Assembly (NCBI GenBank): GCA_017454765.1
Contig: JAFTCJ010000006.1
Location: forward strand, 31,523 to 95,522
Source of the DNA: Erysipelotrichaceae bacterium
Lineage (GTDB): Bacteria; Bacillota_I; Bacilli_A; Erysipelotrichales; Erysipelotrichaceae
Direction of reading: 5' to 3'
DNA: 64,000 nucleotides
In this document: piece by piece, positions 9,256 to 16,717 of the stretch
Layout: each line of letters starts with the position of its first letter
How positions within the stretch are numbered: the first letter of the stretch is position 1
The notes under the pieces: model-generated
Seen by the model: only the letters and a program-made list of their open reading frames with translations
The model's database searches: none
What the model was told of the DNA's origin: nothing
Program-made: the position numbers and the translations under genes

Positions 9256-9261
9256 ATTTTA
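9256..9261 (-). promoter_or_regulatory. -10 box for leaderless alr
   Basis: TAAAAT on the minus strand, with 6 bases (GAATGT) to the alr ATG and no ribosome binding site between. Confidence 0.55.
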
Positions 9262-9358
9262 ACTCATTATTCCTGCGCCGAAAGAAAAAAAGAGAAAAGG
9301 GATGTATAATGAAAATGTAATTTCTTGTTTCAATAATGAATCATCAGGAGGTACATTC

Positions 9359-10189
9359 ATGGGTTTATTCGATAAAAAATACTGTGATATCTGCGGCAAA
9401 GAGATCAAACTGCTCGGAAACAGAAAGCTGGATGACGGAAACATGTGCAAGGACTGTGCATCCAAACTCTCTCCCTGGTTCTCCGGCAGAAGACACACCA
9501 GCGTGGCAGCGATCAAGGAACAGCTGGAATACCGCAAACAGAACGAAGCGAAGCTTTCCGGCTTTACGCCGAGCAAGATCATCGGCAAGAGATATAAAGT
9601 CTATATCGATGAAAACAGAAAACAGTTTCTGGTCTCCGCTTCTTCCAACTGGAGGAACAACAATCCCGATCTGATCAGCATTTCCGATGTCAGAGACATC
9701 AAGATCACAGTCGACGAGGACAGAGACGAGGTCTATACCGAAGATGGCGAAGGAAAGAAGGTCAGCTATGATCCTCCTAGATATGAGTATGAATACAAGT
9801 TCGATGTCGATATCGATGTCAAGAACAAGTTCTTCGATGATCTGAAATTCGAACTGACATCCGACCGTCCCGATTCACCGGACAGTGAATCGTATGCCGA
9901 ATATGTGGCGATGGCCGACGAGATCATGAGGAGCCTTCTGGGAAGAGGTTTTGCCGAAGACCGCAGCAAGTTCAAATATTCTTATACTTCTTCCGCTAAC
10001 CGTTATGAATCCGGTACGGATGAATGGTTCTGTCCGAAATGCGGCAGTAAGAACAACGGTGCATTCTGCACCAAGTGCGGAACAGCCAGACCGGCGATCT
10101 TCACGCCGTTCTACTGCGGAAAGTGCGGAGAAAAGATCAGCGATCCTGAGACGGTATACTGCCCCAAGTGCGGCAACAAAGTCAGATAA
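9359..10189 (+). CDS. DUF4428-type zinc-finger protein with C-terminal zinc ribbons
   Basis: A 276-residue protein. ATG at 9359 is chosen because AGGAGG lies 7 bases upstream; the frame from 9302 has no site. Seen: an N-terminal CxxC...CxxC module (CDICGKEIKLLGNRKL, then CKDCASKLSPWF) of DUF4428 type. A middle domain of about 130 residues is acidic and beta-rich, and resembles the PH-like part often found with DUF4428. Two C-terminal zinc ribbons follow (CPKCGSKNNGAFCTKCG and CGKCGEKISDPETVYCPKCG). It has no membrane segment. The role is unknown; partners are probably bound through the ribbons. Confidence 0.82.
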   Translation: MGLFDKKYCDICGKEIKLLGNRKLDDGNMCKDCASKLSPWFSGRRHTSVAAIKEQLEYRKQNEAKLSGFTPSKIIGKRYKVYIDENRKQFLVSASSNWRNNNPDLISISDVRDIKITVDEDRDEVYTEDGEGKKVSYDPPRYEYEYKFDVDIDVKNKFFDDLKFELTSDRPDSPDSESYAEYVAMADEIMRSLLGRGFAEDRSKFKYSYTSSANRYESGTDEWFCPKCGSKNNGAFCTKCGTARPAIFTPFYCGKCGEKISDPETVYCPKCGNKVR

Positions 10190-10195
10190 AAAAAC

Positions 10196-10219
10196 AAGCC
10201 CCGTCAGGGGGCTTTTCTT
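10196..10219. terminator. Bidirectional terminator between the zinc-ribbon gene and queT
   Basis: AAGCCCC and GGGGCTT form a 7-bp stem around GTCAG. T-rich tails flank it on both strands, serving two convergent genes. Confidence 0.85.
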
Positions 10220-10724
10220 ATGAATGGAAACGGCTTGCGATGAGTTTCGCAAGCTTTTTATATACCGGAAGACCGATAAACAGGACGACAGCTTCGCCGA
10301 TCCCCACTTCCAGCATATATAAAGGGATCAGATTCTGTGTTTTCAGGATGATCCCAAGCTCGGTGCCCACGATCAGTGCATTGGCAAGGATGATCATGAA
10401 GACGCTGAGGATCGGATATCCTTTGAATCTTCTGTTGCGGAAAAGATATGCGAGCGTACAGCCGATGACCGTGGCTGAAGTGCCGAATATCATGTCAATG
10501 ATACCCAGCCCGCCGAAGAAGGTATTGGCCAGAAAACAGCCGATGCATACACCCAGAAACGCCCATCTGAAATCGATCGCTAAAAGACTCAGCATTTCCG
10601 AGAAACGGAACTGTATCGGACCGAAACTGATCGGCTGCAGGATGTAACATAAAGCAACATAGATCGCCGCTGTCAGTGCGATCAGACTGATTTGAAAAAG
10701 CTTGTTCTTATCGTTTTTCCGCAT
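10218..10724 (-). CDS. queT: QueT family queuosine-precursor transporter (ECF substrate-binding component)
   Basis: A 168-residue membrane protein with five or six helices. Seen: the family landmarks PISFGPIQFRFSEMLSLLA near the N-terminus, GCFLANTFFGGLGIIDMIFG in the middle and ANALIVGTELG later, which match QueT proteins that take up preQ0/preQ1 with the shared ECF module. The ECF ATPases are not in this window. No preQ1 riboswitch could be recognised upstream. No Shine-Dalgarno sequence precedes the ATG; TAAAAT ends 7 bases before it, so the message is probably leaderless. Confidence 0.85.
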   Translation of the reverse strand: MRKNDKNKLFQISLIALTAAIYVALCYILQPISFGPIQFRFSEMLSLLAIDFRWAFLGVCIGCFLANTFFGGLGIIDMIFGTSATVIGCTLAYLFRNRRFKGYPILSVFMIILANALIVGTELGIILKTQNLIPLYMLEVGIGEAVVLFIGLPVYKKLAKLIASRFHS

Positions 10725-10731
10725 GTAGAAT

Positions 10732-10737
10732 ATTTTA
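10732..10737 (-). promoter_or_regulatory. -10 box for leaderless queT
   Basis: TAAAAT on the minus strand within TTATAAAATA, 7 bases from the ATG. An overlapping TATAAA is 9 bases away. Confidence 0.5.
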
Positions 10738-10790
10738 TAATACGCAACCGGGAATGTCCTTTATTTTCCTGAACTTTAACAGAAAAAAGA

Positions 10791-10820
10791 TTGAATTTTA
10801 AAAACGATGTATGTTAGAAT
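10791..10820 (+). promoter_or_regulatory. Promoter of the tRNA-Val/tRNA-Thr operon
   Basis: TTGAAT (10791-10796), an 18-base spacer, then TAGAAT (10815-10820) preceded by TGT as an extended -10. The mature tRNA begins 18 bases downstream. Confidence 0.7.
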
Positions 10821-10837
10821 AATTAAGCATCAAATTT

Positions 10838-10913
10838 GGAGACTTAGCTCAGTTGGGAGAGCACCTGCCTTACAAGCAGGGGGTCACAGGTTCGAGCCCT
10901 GTAGTCTCCACCA
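10838..10913 (+). tRNA. tRNA-Val (TAC)
   Basis: A 76-base cloverleaf: acceptor GGAGACT pairs with AGTCTCC, the anticodon loop CTTACAA gives TAC, the T loop is GGTTCGAGCC, and CCA is encoded. Confidence 0.97.
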
Positions 10914-10919
10914 GCGGAT

Positions 10920-10995
10920 GCCAACTTAGCGCAATAGGTAGAGCAACTGATTTGTAATCAGTAGGTTACGGGTTCGATTCCTGTAGTTGGCACCA
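10920..10995 (+). tRNA. tRNA-Thr (TGT)
   Basis: A 76-base cloverleaf: acceptor GCCAACT pairs with AGTTGGC, the anticodon loop TTTGTAA gives TGT, and CCA is encoded. It follows tRNA-Val by 6 bases in the same transcript. Confidence 0.97.
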
Positions 10996-11005
10996 GTTAA
11001 GAATG

Positions 11006-11034
11006 AAGCCATGGAAACATGGCTTTTCTTTTTC
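11006..11034 (+). terminator. Terminator of the tRNA operon
   Basis: AAGCCATG and CATGGCTT form a stem around GAAA, followed by a T-rich run. Confidence 0.9.
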
Positions 11035-11090
11035 TTATCACATATTCTGATTTAAAATATAAATAACAGATATGATAAGGAGAACAAATA

Positions 11091-11903
11091 ATGACCATTC
11101 AGGAAATCATCGACAAGATTCTTGCCTATCATCCGGATATCGGCGACCGCCGCACCTGTGATGTCATCGTCGGCGCAGATCCCAACCGTGAGTGTACAGG
11201 AATACTGATCTCCATCGCTCCGACCGTACCCATCATCAGGAAAGCGATCGAGATCGGTGCAAACTTCGTCTTCGTACATGAACCGACTTTCTTCAGCGGC
11301 TATGATGATGAATGCGAGTGGCTGGAAGGAAACGATGTATACGAAGAGAAACTGGCACTGCTTTTAGATAACGGTATCACCGTATACCGTGATCATGACC
11401 ACATCCACATGCATCGTCCGGACGGTATTTTCCACTATATGATGAAACATCTGGGCTGGCTGGAGTATCTCAAACCGCAGGAAAGAGGGTGGGAAGTCGT
11501 CCTTCCGCCGACACGTTTAGGAGATCTGGTCGCTCATGTGAAAGAGAAAATGGGTCTGGAGCATATCCGCTATATCGGCGATCCGGATGCGATCGTTTCG
11601 ACCGTCGGTTTCTGCGGCCATCTTCTTCCGGGTGCAGACAGCAACTGGAGCAACAATGCCCAGGTGGCTGCCAGCTGGAAATATGATGTCGTCATACCGG
11701 GAGAGACGGTTGACTGGACATTGCCTCTGTACATCCGCGATGCAGCGGATCTGGGCAAGGCGAAGGGAATGATCGTACCCGGTCACTTCGTTCAGGAAGA
11801 AGCAGGCATGCGTCTGGCAGAGGAATGGCTGAGGCCGGTCATCGGTGATGATGATCTGCCGATCTCTTTCTTCCCTGCAGGGGACATGTGGAAATACGAC
11901 TGA
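11091..11903 (+). CDS. NIF3/DUF34-like dinuclear-metal protein
   Basis: A 270-residue cytoplasmic protein preceded by AAGGAG. Seen: ANFVFVHEPTFFSGYDD, where NIF3 proteins carry the HHP metal motif (here VHEP, so the first His is Val); TVYRDHDHIHMHRPDGI, matching the second metal motif; and the C-terminal VIPGE and IVPGHF segments near expected ligands. It is the short form lacking the central PII-like insert of 370-residue homologues. NIF3 proteins are conserved but their reaction is unsettled; the label GTP cyclohydrolase type 2 is often applied by similarity. It forms its own unit, with a terminator after the stop. Confidence 0.75.
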   Translation: MTIQEIIDKILAYHPDIGDRRTCDVIVGADPNRECTGILISIAPTVPIIRKAIEIGANFVFVHEPTFFSGYDDECEWLEGNDVYEEKLALLLDNGITVYRDHDHIHMHRPDGIFHYMMKHLGWLEYLKPQERGWEVVLPPTRLGDLVAHVKEKMGLEHIRYIGDPDAIVSTVGFCGHLLPGADSNWSNNAQVAASWKYDVVIPGETVDWTLPLYIRDAADLGKAKGMIVPGHFVQEEAGMRLAEEWLRPVIGDDDLPISFFPAGDMWKYD

Positions 11904-11932
11904 CCGATCCGCAACTTCATATCTCAGAAAGG

Positions 11933-11962
11933 ATCCTCTCTGCATTGAGAGGATTTTCTTTT
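11933..11962 (+). terminator. Terminator after the NIF3-like gene
   Basis: ATCCTCTC and GAGAGGAT form an 8-bp stem around TGCATT, followed by a T-rich run. Confidence 0.85.
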
Positions 11963-11983
11963 GGCATGGGATCATTCCCTTGC

Positions 11984-12012
11984 TTACAATTATGATGATT
12001 AAATCATATAAT
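11984..12012 (+). promoter_or_regulatory. Promoter of the Nudix gene (leaderless)
   Basis: TTACAA (11984-11989), a 17-base spacer and a perfect TATAAT (12007-12012). The box lies over the first possible ATG codons and 6 bases before an in-frame GTG, which argues for translation from that GTG. Confidence 0.65.
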
Positions 12013-12018
12013 GAAGAC

Positions 12019-12501
12019 GTGGATAATTGGCTGGAAACAAAACAATTCCCTCTCAGTATGATCTCGGCTGCCGGGTTCGTCTTTAAAGACGGAAAGATCC
12101 TGATGGTCAGACATCACAAAAGAGGATGGAGCTTTCCCGGGGGAGTGGCAGAACAGGGTGAAGCAGTCCTGGATTGTCTGAAAAGGGAAATACTGGAAGA
12201 AAGCGGGATCACGGCAGAGCCTGAACATCTTGTGGGTGTCTATCAGAGACTCAGGGCCAAAGCAGGATACGGTCCGCTGGAGGGAAGCGAACTTCCGCCG
12301 GTGATCGTCCTGACATTCATCTGTGATTACTCCAGAGGAGAAGAGATCGTTTCGGAAGAATGTACTGATGTTGCCTGGTTCACGCTTGAGCAGGCAGCGG
12401 AAGCGATCACAGACACAAATACGAAAAGAATGTTTGAAGATATGTTCAGATATGAAGGAAATGTCATCTTTGACGTTTTCGGAAATGAAAAAGATAAGTG
12501 A
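12019..12501 (+). CDS. Nudix hydrolase
   Basis: A 160-residue hydrolase of nucleoside diphosphate-linked compounds. Seen: the complete Nudix box GVAEQGEAVLDCLKREILEE followed by SGI, preceded by RHHKRGWSFPGG. The start is uncertain: ATGs at 11992 and 11995 are in frame but lie inside the promoter and lack a ribosome binding site, so GTG at 12019, directly after TATAAT and 6 bases, is preferred. The substrate is not predictable; EGSELPPVIVLTFICDY fits general MutT/ADP-ribose-type folds. The stop TGA at 12499-12501 is followed after 11 bases by the TudS-like gene, so the two are probably cotranscribed. Confidence 0.88.
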   Translation: MDNWLETKQFPLSMISAAGFVFKDGKILMVRHHKRGWSFPGGVAEQGEAVLDCLKREILEESGITAEPEHLVGVYQRLRAKAGYGPLEGSELPPVIVLTFICDYSRGEEIVSEECTDVAWFTLEQAAEAITDTNTKRMFEDMFRYEGNVIFDVFGNEKDK

Positions 12502-12512
12502 TGGAGGATCCC

Positions 12513-13067
12513 ATGAAAAAGATCATATTCGTATCCCATTGTATTCTCAATACCGCATCCAAAGTCGTCCTCTATGACAAAGAAGAGATCGAAGCAGAGG
12601 AAGATATCCGTCTTCGTTTTGTGAGCGAAGCGGTGAAAGCAGGCATTCAGCTGATTCAGCTTCCCTGTCCGGAATTCACTTTATACGGTTCCAGAAGATG
12701 GGGACATGTCTCCGATCAGTTTGATAATCCCTTTTTCAGGAATCACTGCCGGAAGATACTGGAACCGTTTATTCTTCAGCTGAAAGAGTATCTGAACAAT
12801 GATTCTTTTGAAGTTCTGGGGATCGTAGGCATCGACGGTTCGCCTTCCTGCGGTGTGGATTATACCTGCAAAGGGGAATGGTTCGGTTCCTTTGAAGCCA
12901 GAACAGATCTTGATCAGACGCTGAACAGCGCGAAGATGACATCCGGCAACGGTGTCTTCATTGACGAACTGAAGAGGATGCTGAAGGAAGAAGGTCTCCT
13001 GGATAAAATAAAGATCACTTCTTTATACGCAAAAGAACCGGAAAAGTGCCTGGATCTGATCAGATAG
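12513..13067 (+). CDS. TudS-related putative desulfidase (DUF523-like)
   Basis: A 184-residue cytoplasmic protein. The ATG at 12513 is chosen for its GGAGG site 5 bases upstream. Three cysteine motifs expected for a [4Fe-4S] thiouracil-desulfidase-like protein are seen: SHCILN near the N-terminus, LPCPEFTLYG in the middle and IDGSPSCGVDYTC. Characterised TudS (DUF523) removes sulfur from thiouracil through an Fe-S cluster; this copy belongs to a longer, more distant branch, so the substrate may differ. It is downstream of the Nudix gene, consistent with modified nucleotide clean-up, which is inference. Confidence 0.78.
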   Translation: MKKIIFVSHCILNTASKVVLYDKEEIEAEEDIRLRFVSEAVKAGIQLIQLPCPEFTLYGSRRWGHVSDQFDNPFFRNHCRKILEPFILQLKEYLNNDSFEVLGIVGIDGSPSCGVDYTCKGEWFGSFEARTDLDQTLNSAKMTSGNGVFIDELKRMLKEEGLLDKIKITSLYAKEPEKCLDLIR

Positions 13068-13072
13068 AAATG

Positions 13073-13096
13073 AAGCCATGTAAAATGGCTTTTTTG
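13073..13096 (+). terminator. Terminator after the TudS-like gene
   Basis: AAGCCAT and ATGGCTT form a stem around GTAAA, followed by TTTTT. Confidence 0.85.
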
Positions 13097-13126
13097 ATAG
13101 TTTTGAAGGATAATAGTATCAAGATT

Positions 13127-13879
13127 ATGGAAGAGAAGAAACCATCGGATATGATCGTTGACGGAGTCCTGAACTACGGTGTGGAAGTAGGCAGGTTTTT
13201 GTTTGAAGAAGAACGTACGACCGTGTATGTCATTTCCGATTTTCCTCATATCGGTGCTTCCGACGCATTTATGGTCTACCAGATCTCGAAAGAGGATTAT
13301 GACAGATTGCTGGCGATGTCTTGTCAAAACAGAATGCCGGATCTTCCTGTGAGTGCAGATGTGACGGATGCCTGCCACAGGGAATTCCTCTGCGGTGAAT
13401 CGGCTTACTGTTTACGGAACAGATGCACATTGAAAGATGTTGATCTGTCTTTGGCAGAGACTGATGAAAACGGAAGAAAAACCGGCTGTAAAGAAGAAGA
13501 ATACTTTGTGAACCACTTTGTGAAGAAAAACAGACGGGAACGTCTCCTGTTTGAACTGAGCCGACCGGATAAAAGATTCAGAGGCCTCAGCCGATTCTGC
13601 CATCAGGCGAAAGAACTGCTGGATCCGGAAAGGATCCTCATGAAAGGGGACGATCTGGAGTGCAGAGATGATTTTCAGAGATTTATGGAAAAATATGATG
13701 AACTCTGTTTTGTGATGTCCCCCGATCCGTATATTGACAAAGTATATCATTCCTTGAAAGAAGCAGTTATTCAGGCACTGTCAGGAACGGATGCGGTCAT
13801 CATCATCGGAAACGGTTTTGCGCTTGTGATTTCGGAAGCGATGAAAAGAAGAGAGAAATATCTGCTTTCGGCGGAATAA
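13127..13879 (+). CDS. Protein of unknown function
   Basis: I do not recognise this 250-residue protein. ATG at 13127 is used; the longer frame from 13046 would begin inside the previous gene and cross a terminator. No good ribosome binding site precedes it; TAGTAT lies 7 bases upstream, so it may be leaderless. Seen: a first half with beta character (TTVYVISDFPHIGASDAFMV), a cysteine cluster between about residues 109 and 123 (ACHREFLCGESAYCLRNRC), a charged helical middle, and a C-terminal alpha/beta stretch (LSGTDAVIIIGNGFALVISE). It has no signal peptide or membrane helix. The cysteines could bind metal. Confidence 0.6.
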   Translation: MEEKKPSDMIVDGVLNYGVEVGRFLFEEERTTVYVISDFPHIGASDAFMVYQISKEDYDRLLAMSCQNRMPDLPVSADVTDACHREFLCGESAYCLRNRCTLKDVDLSLAETDENGRKTGCKEEEYFVNHFVKKNRRERLLFELSRPDKRFRGLSRFCHQAKELLDPERILMKGDDLECRDDFQRFMEKYDELCFVMSPDPYIDKVYHSLKEAVIQALSGTDAVIIIGNGFALVISEAMKRREKYLLSAE

Positions 13880-13900
13880 AAACAAGGGGGTAATCGAACC

Positions 13901-14101
13901 ATAAAAACATTATTCAGAAACAGGATGATTTACGATCGAAGCTGTGAAAAGCCATGCCGGAGCGATATCCTGATCGAGGACGACAGGATCGTTGAAGTCG
14001 CAAAGAAGACCGACAGTCCTGCCGATGAGATCGTCAAAAGACTGATGGAAGATGGTCTTTCCGTCTTCATGACCGATGAAGTGGTACTGCATTTAACATA
14101 A
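13901..14101 (+). pseudogene. Remnant of an amidohydrolase (D-aminoacylase-like) gene, start codon lost
   Basis: A 66-codon open frame runs to TAA at 14099-14101. It reads KTLFRNRMIYDRSCEKPCRS then DILIEDDRIVEVAKK, the typical first beta-sandwich strands of amidohydrolases such as D-aminoacylase. It then jumps to DEIVKRLMEDGLSVFMTDEV, with no TIM barrel between. The expected start reads ATA (13901-13903) instead of ATG, 10 bases after a fine GGGGG ribosome binding site. Both points suggest a large internal deletion plus a start-codon change. The next gene begins one base after its stop. Confidence 0.55.
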
Positions 14102-14102
14102 A

Positions 14103-15038
14103 ATGAGTGATAAAAGAAAACTGATCATAGACACTGACTGCGGCAGCGATGATGCCATGGCGATCGCCATGGCTTTAAGAGATGAGGATTATGAGATCCT
14201 GATGTTTTCGGCTGTTTCAGGCAATGTCAGAGTGAAGCAGGCTGCCTATAATGTCCTGACGACGATAAAGCTGGCCGGTACCTATGCTCCGCCGGTTTAC
14301 ATCGGCAGCAACGAGATGCTGAAACGGGATTTTGTCGGTGCCTATGATACCCATGGATTAGACGGCATGGGGGATCTAAACCTGGTGGATTATTCCAGGG
14401 AAGCGAATGAAGGCGACGGAGTCGATATGATCATCAAGACATTAAAAGATCATGAAGACAAAAGCATCGATCTGATCACGTTGGGTCCTTTGACCAATAT
14501 CGCAAAAGCTGTGATGAAAGATCCTGAAACGATGAGAAGAATCAGAAGAGTCGTATCGATGGCCGGAGCGGATGGAGTCGGCGGTAATGTGACAGAACAT
14601 GCGGAATTCAATATCTGGCAGGATGCGGAGGCTTTCAAGATCGTTCTGGATTTCGGTTTTGAAGATATCGTATTCGTGACCTGGGATGCCTCGCTGGGTG
14701 ATTGCGTACTGGAAGAAGAGGATATTGAAAGGATCAGGAACCTTTCGCCTCTGGGCCGTTTCTGCATCGACAGCAATGTCACGCTGCTGCAGCTGAATCA
14801 GAGAAGGTTCCACAGGGATATCCTGGATATGGCCGATCCGGCTGCGATGTGTGCGGCCTTATACCCCGAAAGCATCGCTTCCTGCGAGCTGTGTCATCTG
14901 GATGTGGATCTGGATGAGGGAGAATACTACGGCCATCTGTCGATCGACCGGACAGGAAACAGCCTTCCCAATGCCGGACTGTGCACAAAACTGAATGCCG
15001 ATCTCTACAAGCAGTATGTACTGGATCATCTGAAATAA
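14103..15038 (+). CDS. Inosine-uridine preferring nucleoside hydrolase family protein
   Basis: A 311-residue enzyme hydrolysing the N-glycosidic bond of nucleosides. Seen: the N-terminal calcium-binding motif IIDTDCGSDDAMAIAMAL, in which the usual Pro of DTDPG is Cys; THGLDGMGDLNL; GPLTNIAKAV; and EFNIWQDAEAF at the second acidic cluster. All aspartates of the calcium site are present. Length is normal for the family. No ribosome binding site is evident; it starts one base after the stop of the amidohydrolase remnant, whose promoter and site it may borrow. Confidence 0.92.
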   Translation: MSDKRKLIIDTDCGSDDAMAIAMALRDEDYEILMFSAVSGNVRVKQAAYNVLTTIKLAGTYAPPVYIGSNEMLKRDFVGAYDTHGLDGMGDLNLVDYSREANEGDGVDMIIKTLKDHEDKSIDLITLGPLTNIAKAVMKDPETMRRIRRVVSMAGADGVGGNVTEHAEFNIWQDAEAFKIVLDFGFEDIVFVTWDASLGDCVLEEEDIERIRNLSPLGRFCIDSNVTLLQLNQRRFHRDILDMADPAAMCAALYPESIASCELCHLDVDLDEGEYYGHLSIDRTGNSLPNAGLCTKLNADLYKQYVLDHLK

Positions 15039-15064
15039 AAAAAGAGCCGCTTTACAGCGACTCT
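15033..15064 (-). terminator. Terminator of the TraB-family gene
   Basis: On the minus strand AGAGTCGCT pairs with AGCGGCTCT (one G-T pair) around GTAA, followed by a run of T. The stem includes the stop codon of the gene. Confidence 0.75.
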
Positions 15065-16215
15065 ATGAATTTCTTGACGATATCGATTCCTGATACGAAG
15101 GTCCCGATACTGGAGAAGAGATTGGCGAAGATGACGACCATGAATGTCCTGGTGACTCTGTTTTTCCAAAAGCCTTTCACGGTGGAGACATCTTCATTGA
15201 GATCTTCAAAGTCTCTGACCTTCGGTTTGCGGATCATGGCTTCAACGATGCCTGCAAACCAGCCTGAGGCCAGAAGCGGATTGAGTGAAGTGATCGGCGA
15301 CATGACAAAGGCCGTCAGGATCGAAAGGGGATGTCCCAGAGCACAGAGTACACCCAGTGCACTGAGGCCGCCGTTCCATAAGACCCAGGAGTGGATCTGC
15401 GACAGGCCGAGATCCCTGTTCTTGATGATCGTGGCGATGATCAGCAGGATGATGGCTGCCGGGACCATGTATTTGATATAGGACGAGAGTCCTTTTTTCT
15501 TTTCGACTTTTTCCAGTTCTTCCAGATCGAAATCCTGATCGATGTATCTGCTGATACCCAGGGAGTGGGCGGCACCGATGATGGCTACGATCTTCTTTCC
15601 CGGTGCTGTCTTGATCTTCTGTGTCAGATACTGGTCTCTTTCATCGACCAGCACTTCCTTGACCGTCGGGAACTCCTTGGCGATCTCGGAGATGGCCGCT
15701 TCCAGAGCATCTGCTTCCTTGAGCTTGGCGAGATCTTCTTCAGTGATATCCTCGTCTTCAAAAAGTGAACCGATGATTCCTGTCAGCATCTTGACTCTTT
15801 CCGATGTGGAAAGCTTGTTCCAGATGCGGGAGAAGGTCTGCTTGATCGGTCTGTCGGCCAGGATCAGAGGGATGTTCCTTTCCTTGGCCTGGGCAATGCC
15901 TTCGCTCATCTCGCCGCCGGTCTTGCTTCCAAGGGATTTGGCGATCTTTCTCTGGAAGGAAGAAAGGATGAGATTGACCATCAGAAAACCGACCTGTTTC
16001 TGCTTGATAATCTCGATGATATCGGTATTGCGCCATTTGTCGGGATCTTCCAAAGAAGCGTAGCGCTGTTCATCCAGCTCAATGCATATGGCATCCGGCT
16101 GTATTTCCTCGATGCAGCTTCTGACGTCTTCGACCGATGTTTTTGACACATGAGCGGTCTTGACCAGATAGATCTCTTTATCCTGATATTCAAGTTTGAC
16201 GATATTTTCGGACAT
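15052..16215 (-). CDS. TraB/GumN (pheromone-shutdown TraB) family membrane protein
   Basis: A 387-residue protein. Seen: the N-terminal TraB domain with VKTAHVSKTSVEDV (the GTAHVS-like motif), AICIELDEQRYASL, NIPLILADRPIKQT, and IIGAAHSLGI near residue 215, all conserved His/Glu/Asp/Arg positions of the family. Three or four C-terminal membrane helices follow. TraB proteins include the enterococcal pheromone-shutdown factor and are suspected metalloproteases; no substrate can be assigned. The start lacks a Shine-Dalgarno sequence and lies 6 bases after an extended -10 box (TGC TATAAT), a leaderless arrangement. It is divergent from the HD-domain gene. Confidence 0.87.
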   Translation of the reverse strand: MSENIVKLEYQDKEIYLVKTAHVSKTSVEDVRSCIEEIQPDAICIELDEQRYASLEDPDKWRNTDIIEIIKQKQVGFLMVNLILSSFQRKIAKSLGSKTGGEMSEGIAQAKERNIPLILADRPIKQTFSRIWNKLSTSERVKMLTGIIGSLFEDEDITEEDLAKLKEADALEAAISEIAKEFPTVKEVLVDERDQYLTQKIKTAPGKKIVAIIGAAHSLGISRYIDQDFDLEELEKVEKKKGLSSYIKYMVPAAIILLIIATIIKNRDLGLSQIHSWVLWNGGLSALGVLCALGHPLSILTAFVMSPITSLNPLLASGWFAGIVEAMIRKPKVRDFEDLNEDVSTVKGFWKNRVTRTFMVVIFANLFSSIGTFVSGIDIVKKFIESL

Positions 16216-16221
16216 AAAACC

Positions 16222-16230
16222 ATTATAGCA
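16222..16230 (-). promoter_or_regulatory. Extended -10 box for the leaderless TraB-family gene
   Basis: TGCTATAAT on the minus strand, then 6 bases (GGTTTT) to the ATG. Confidence 0.65.
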
Positions 16231-16240
16231 TCACGTATTG

Positions 16241-16246
16241 TATAAT
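16241..16246 (+). promoter_or_regulatory. -10 box for the HD-domain gene
   Basis: TATAAT is followed closely by GGAGAGGTG and the ATG at 16259, giving a very short leader that still contains a ribosome binding site. Confidence 0.55.
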
Positions 16247-16258
16247 GGAGAGGTGAAA

Positions 16259-16717
16259 ATGACAGGGGAAGAAGAAAAGCAGTTCGATTCTTATCTTGAG
16301 AAATATCTGAAGGATCCGCATGTCTTAAAGATGGATGAGTACAAGGCACACGGAAAAAACAGTGTCCTTTCTCATTCCGTCGATGTGGCAAAGACAGCGT
16401 ACTGTCTCAACCGTGATCTGCATATGCATGCGGATCTGGATACGCTGCTGACGGGAGCGATCCTGCATGATTTCTATCTTTACGACTGGCATGACGCCAG
16501 GCTTTTTGTCAATATCTTCAAGATGCACGGCTATACCCATCCGGCAAAGGCCTGTGAGAATGCTGTGACTTATTTCGGTGTGAACGATGATGTACAGGAA
16601 GTCATACGCTGCCATATGTGGCCGCTGACGCTGCGCTCATTTCCGAAAAGCAGGGAAGCGATACTTGTGTGCATGGCCGACAAGCTCTGTGCAATCAGGG
16701 AGACGTTTGACAGATGA
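16259..16717 (+). CDS. HD domain phosphohydrolase-like protein
   Basis: A 152-residue protein. The start at 16259 is set by AGGTG 4 bases upstream; the frame opening at 16238 overlaps the -10 box. Seen: SVLSHSVDVAKTAYCLNRDL followed by TGAILHDFYLYDWH, giving the H...HD metal-binding pattern of the HD superfamily, and a later VCMADKLCAI aspartate. HD proteins are usually metal-dependent phosphohydrolases acting on nucleotides; the substrate here is unknown. It overlaps the next gene by 4 bases (ATGA), so translation is coupled. Confidence 0.85.
   Translation: MTGEEEKQFDSYLEKYLKDPHVLKMDEYKAHGKNSVLSHSVDVAKTAYCLNRDLHMHADLDTLLTGAILHDFYLYDWHDARLFVNIFKMHGYTHPAKACENAVTYFGVNDDVQEVIRCHMWPLTLRSFPKSREAILVCMADKLCAIRETFDR

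Noticed and set aside
9302..9358. Upstream start of the zinc-ribbon protein
   Set aside because: No ribosome binding site; AGGAGG is placed for the ATG at 9359.
10725..10800. preQ1 riboswitch upstream of queT
   Set aside because: The compact C-rich preQ1-I aptamer was looked for and not found; a -10 box lies almost on the start codon, leaving no leader.
13046..13126. Longer N-terminus for the unknown 250-residue protein
   Set aside because: It would start inside the TudS-like gene and read through its terminator hairpin.
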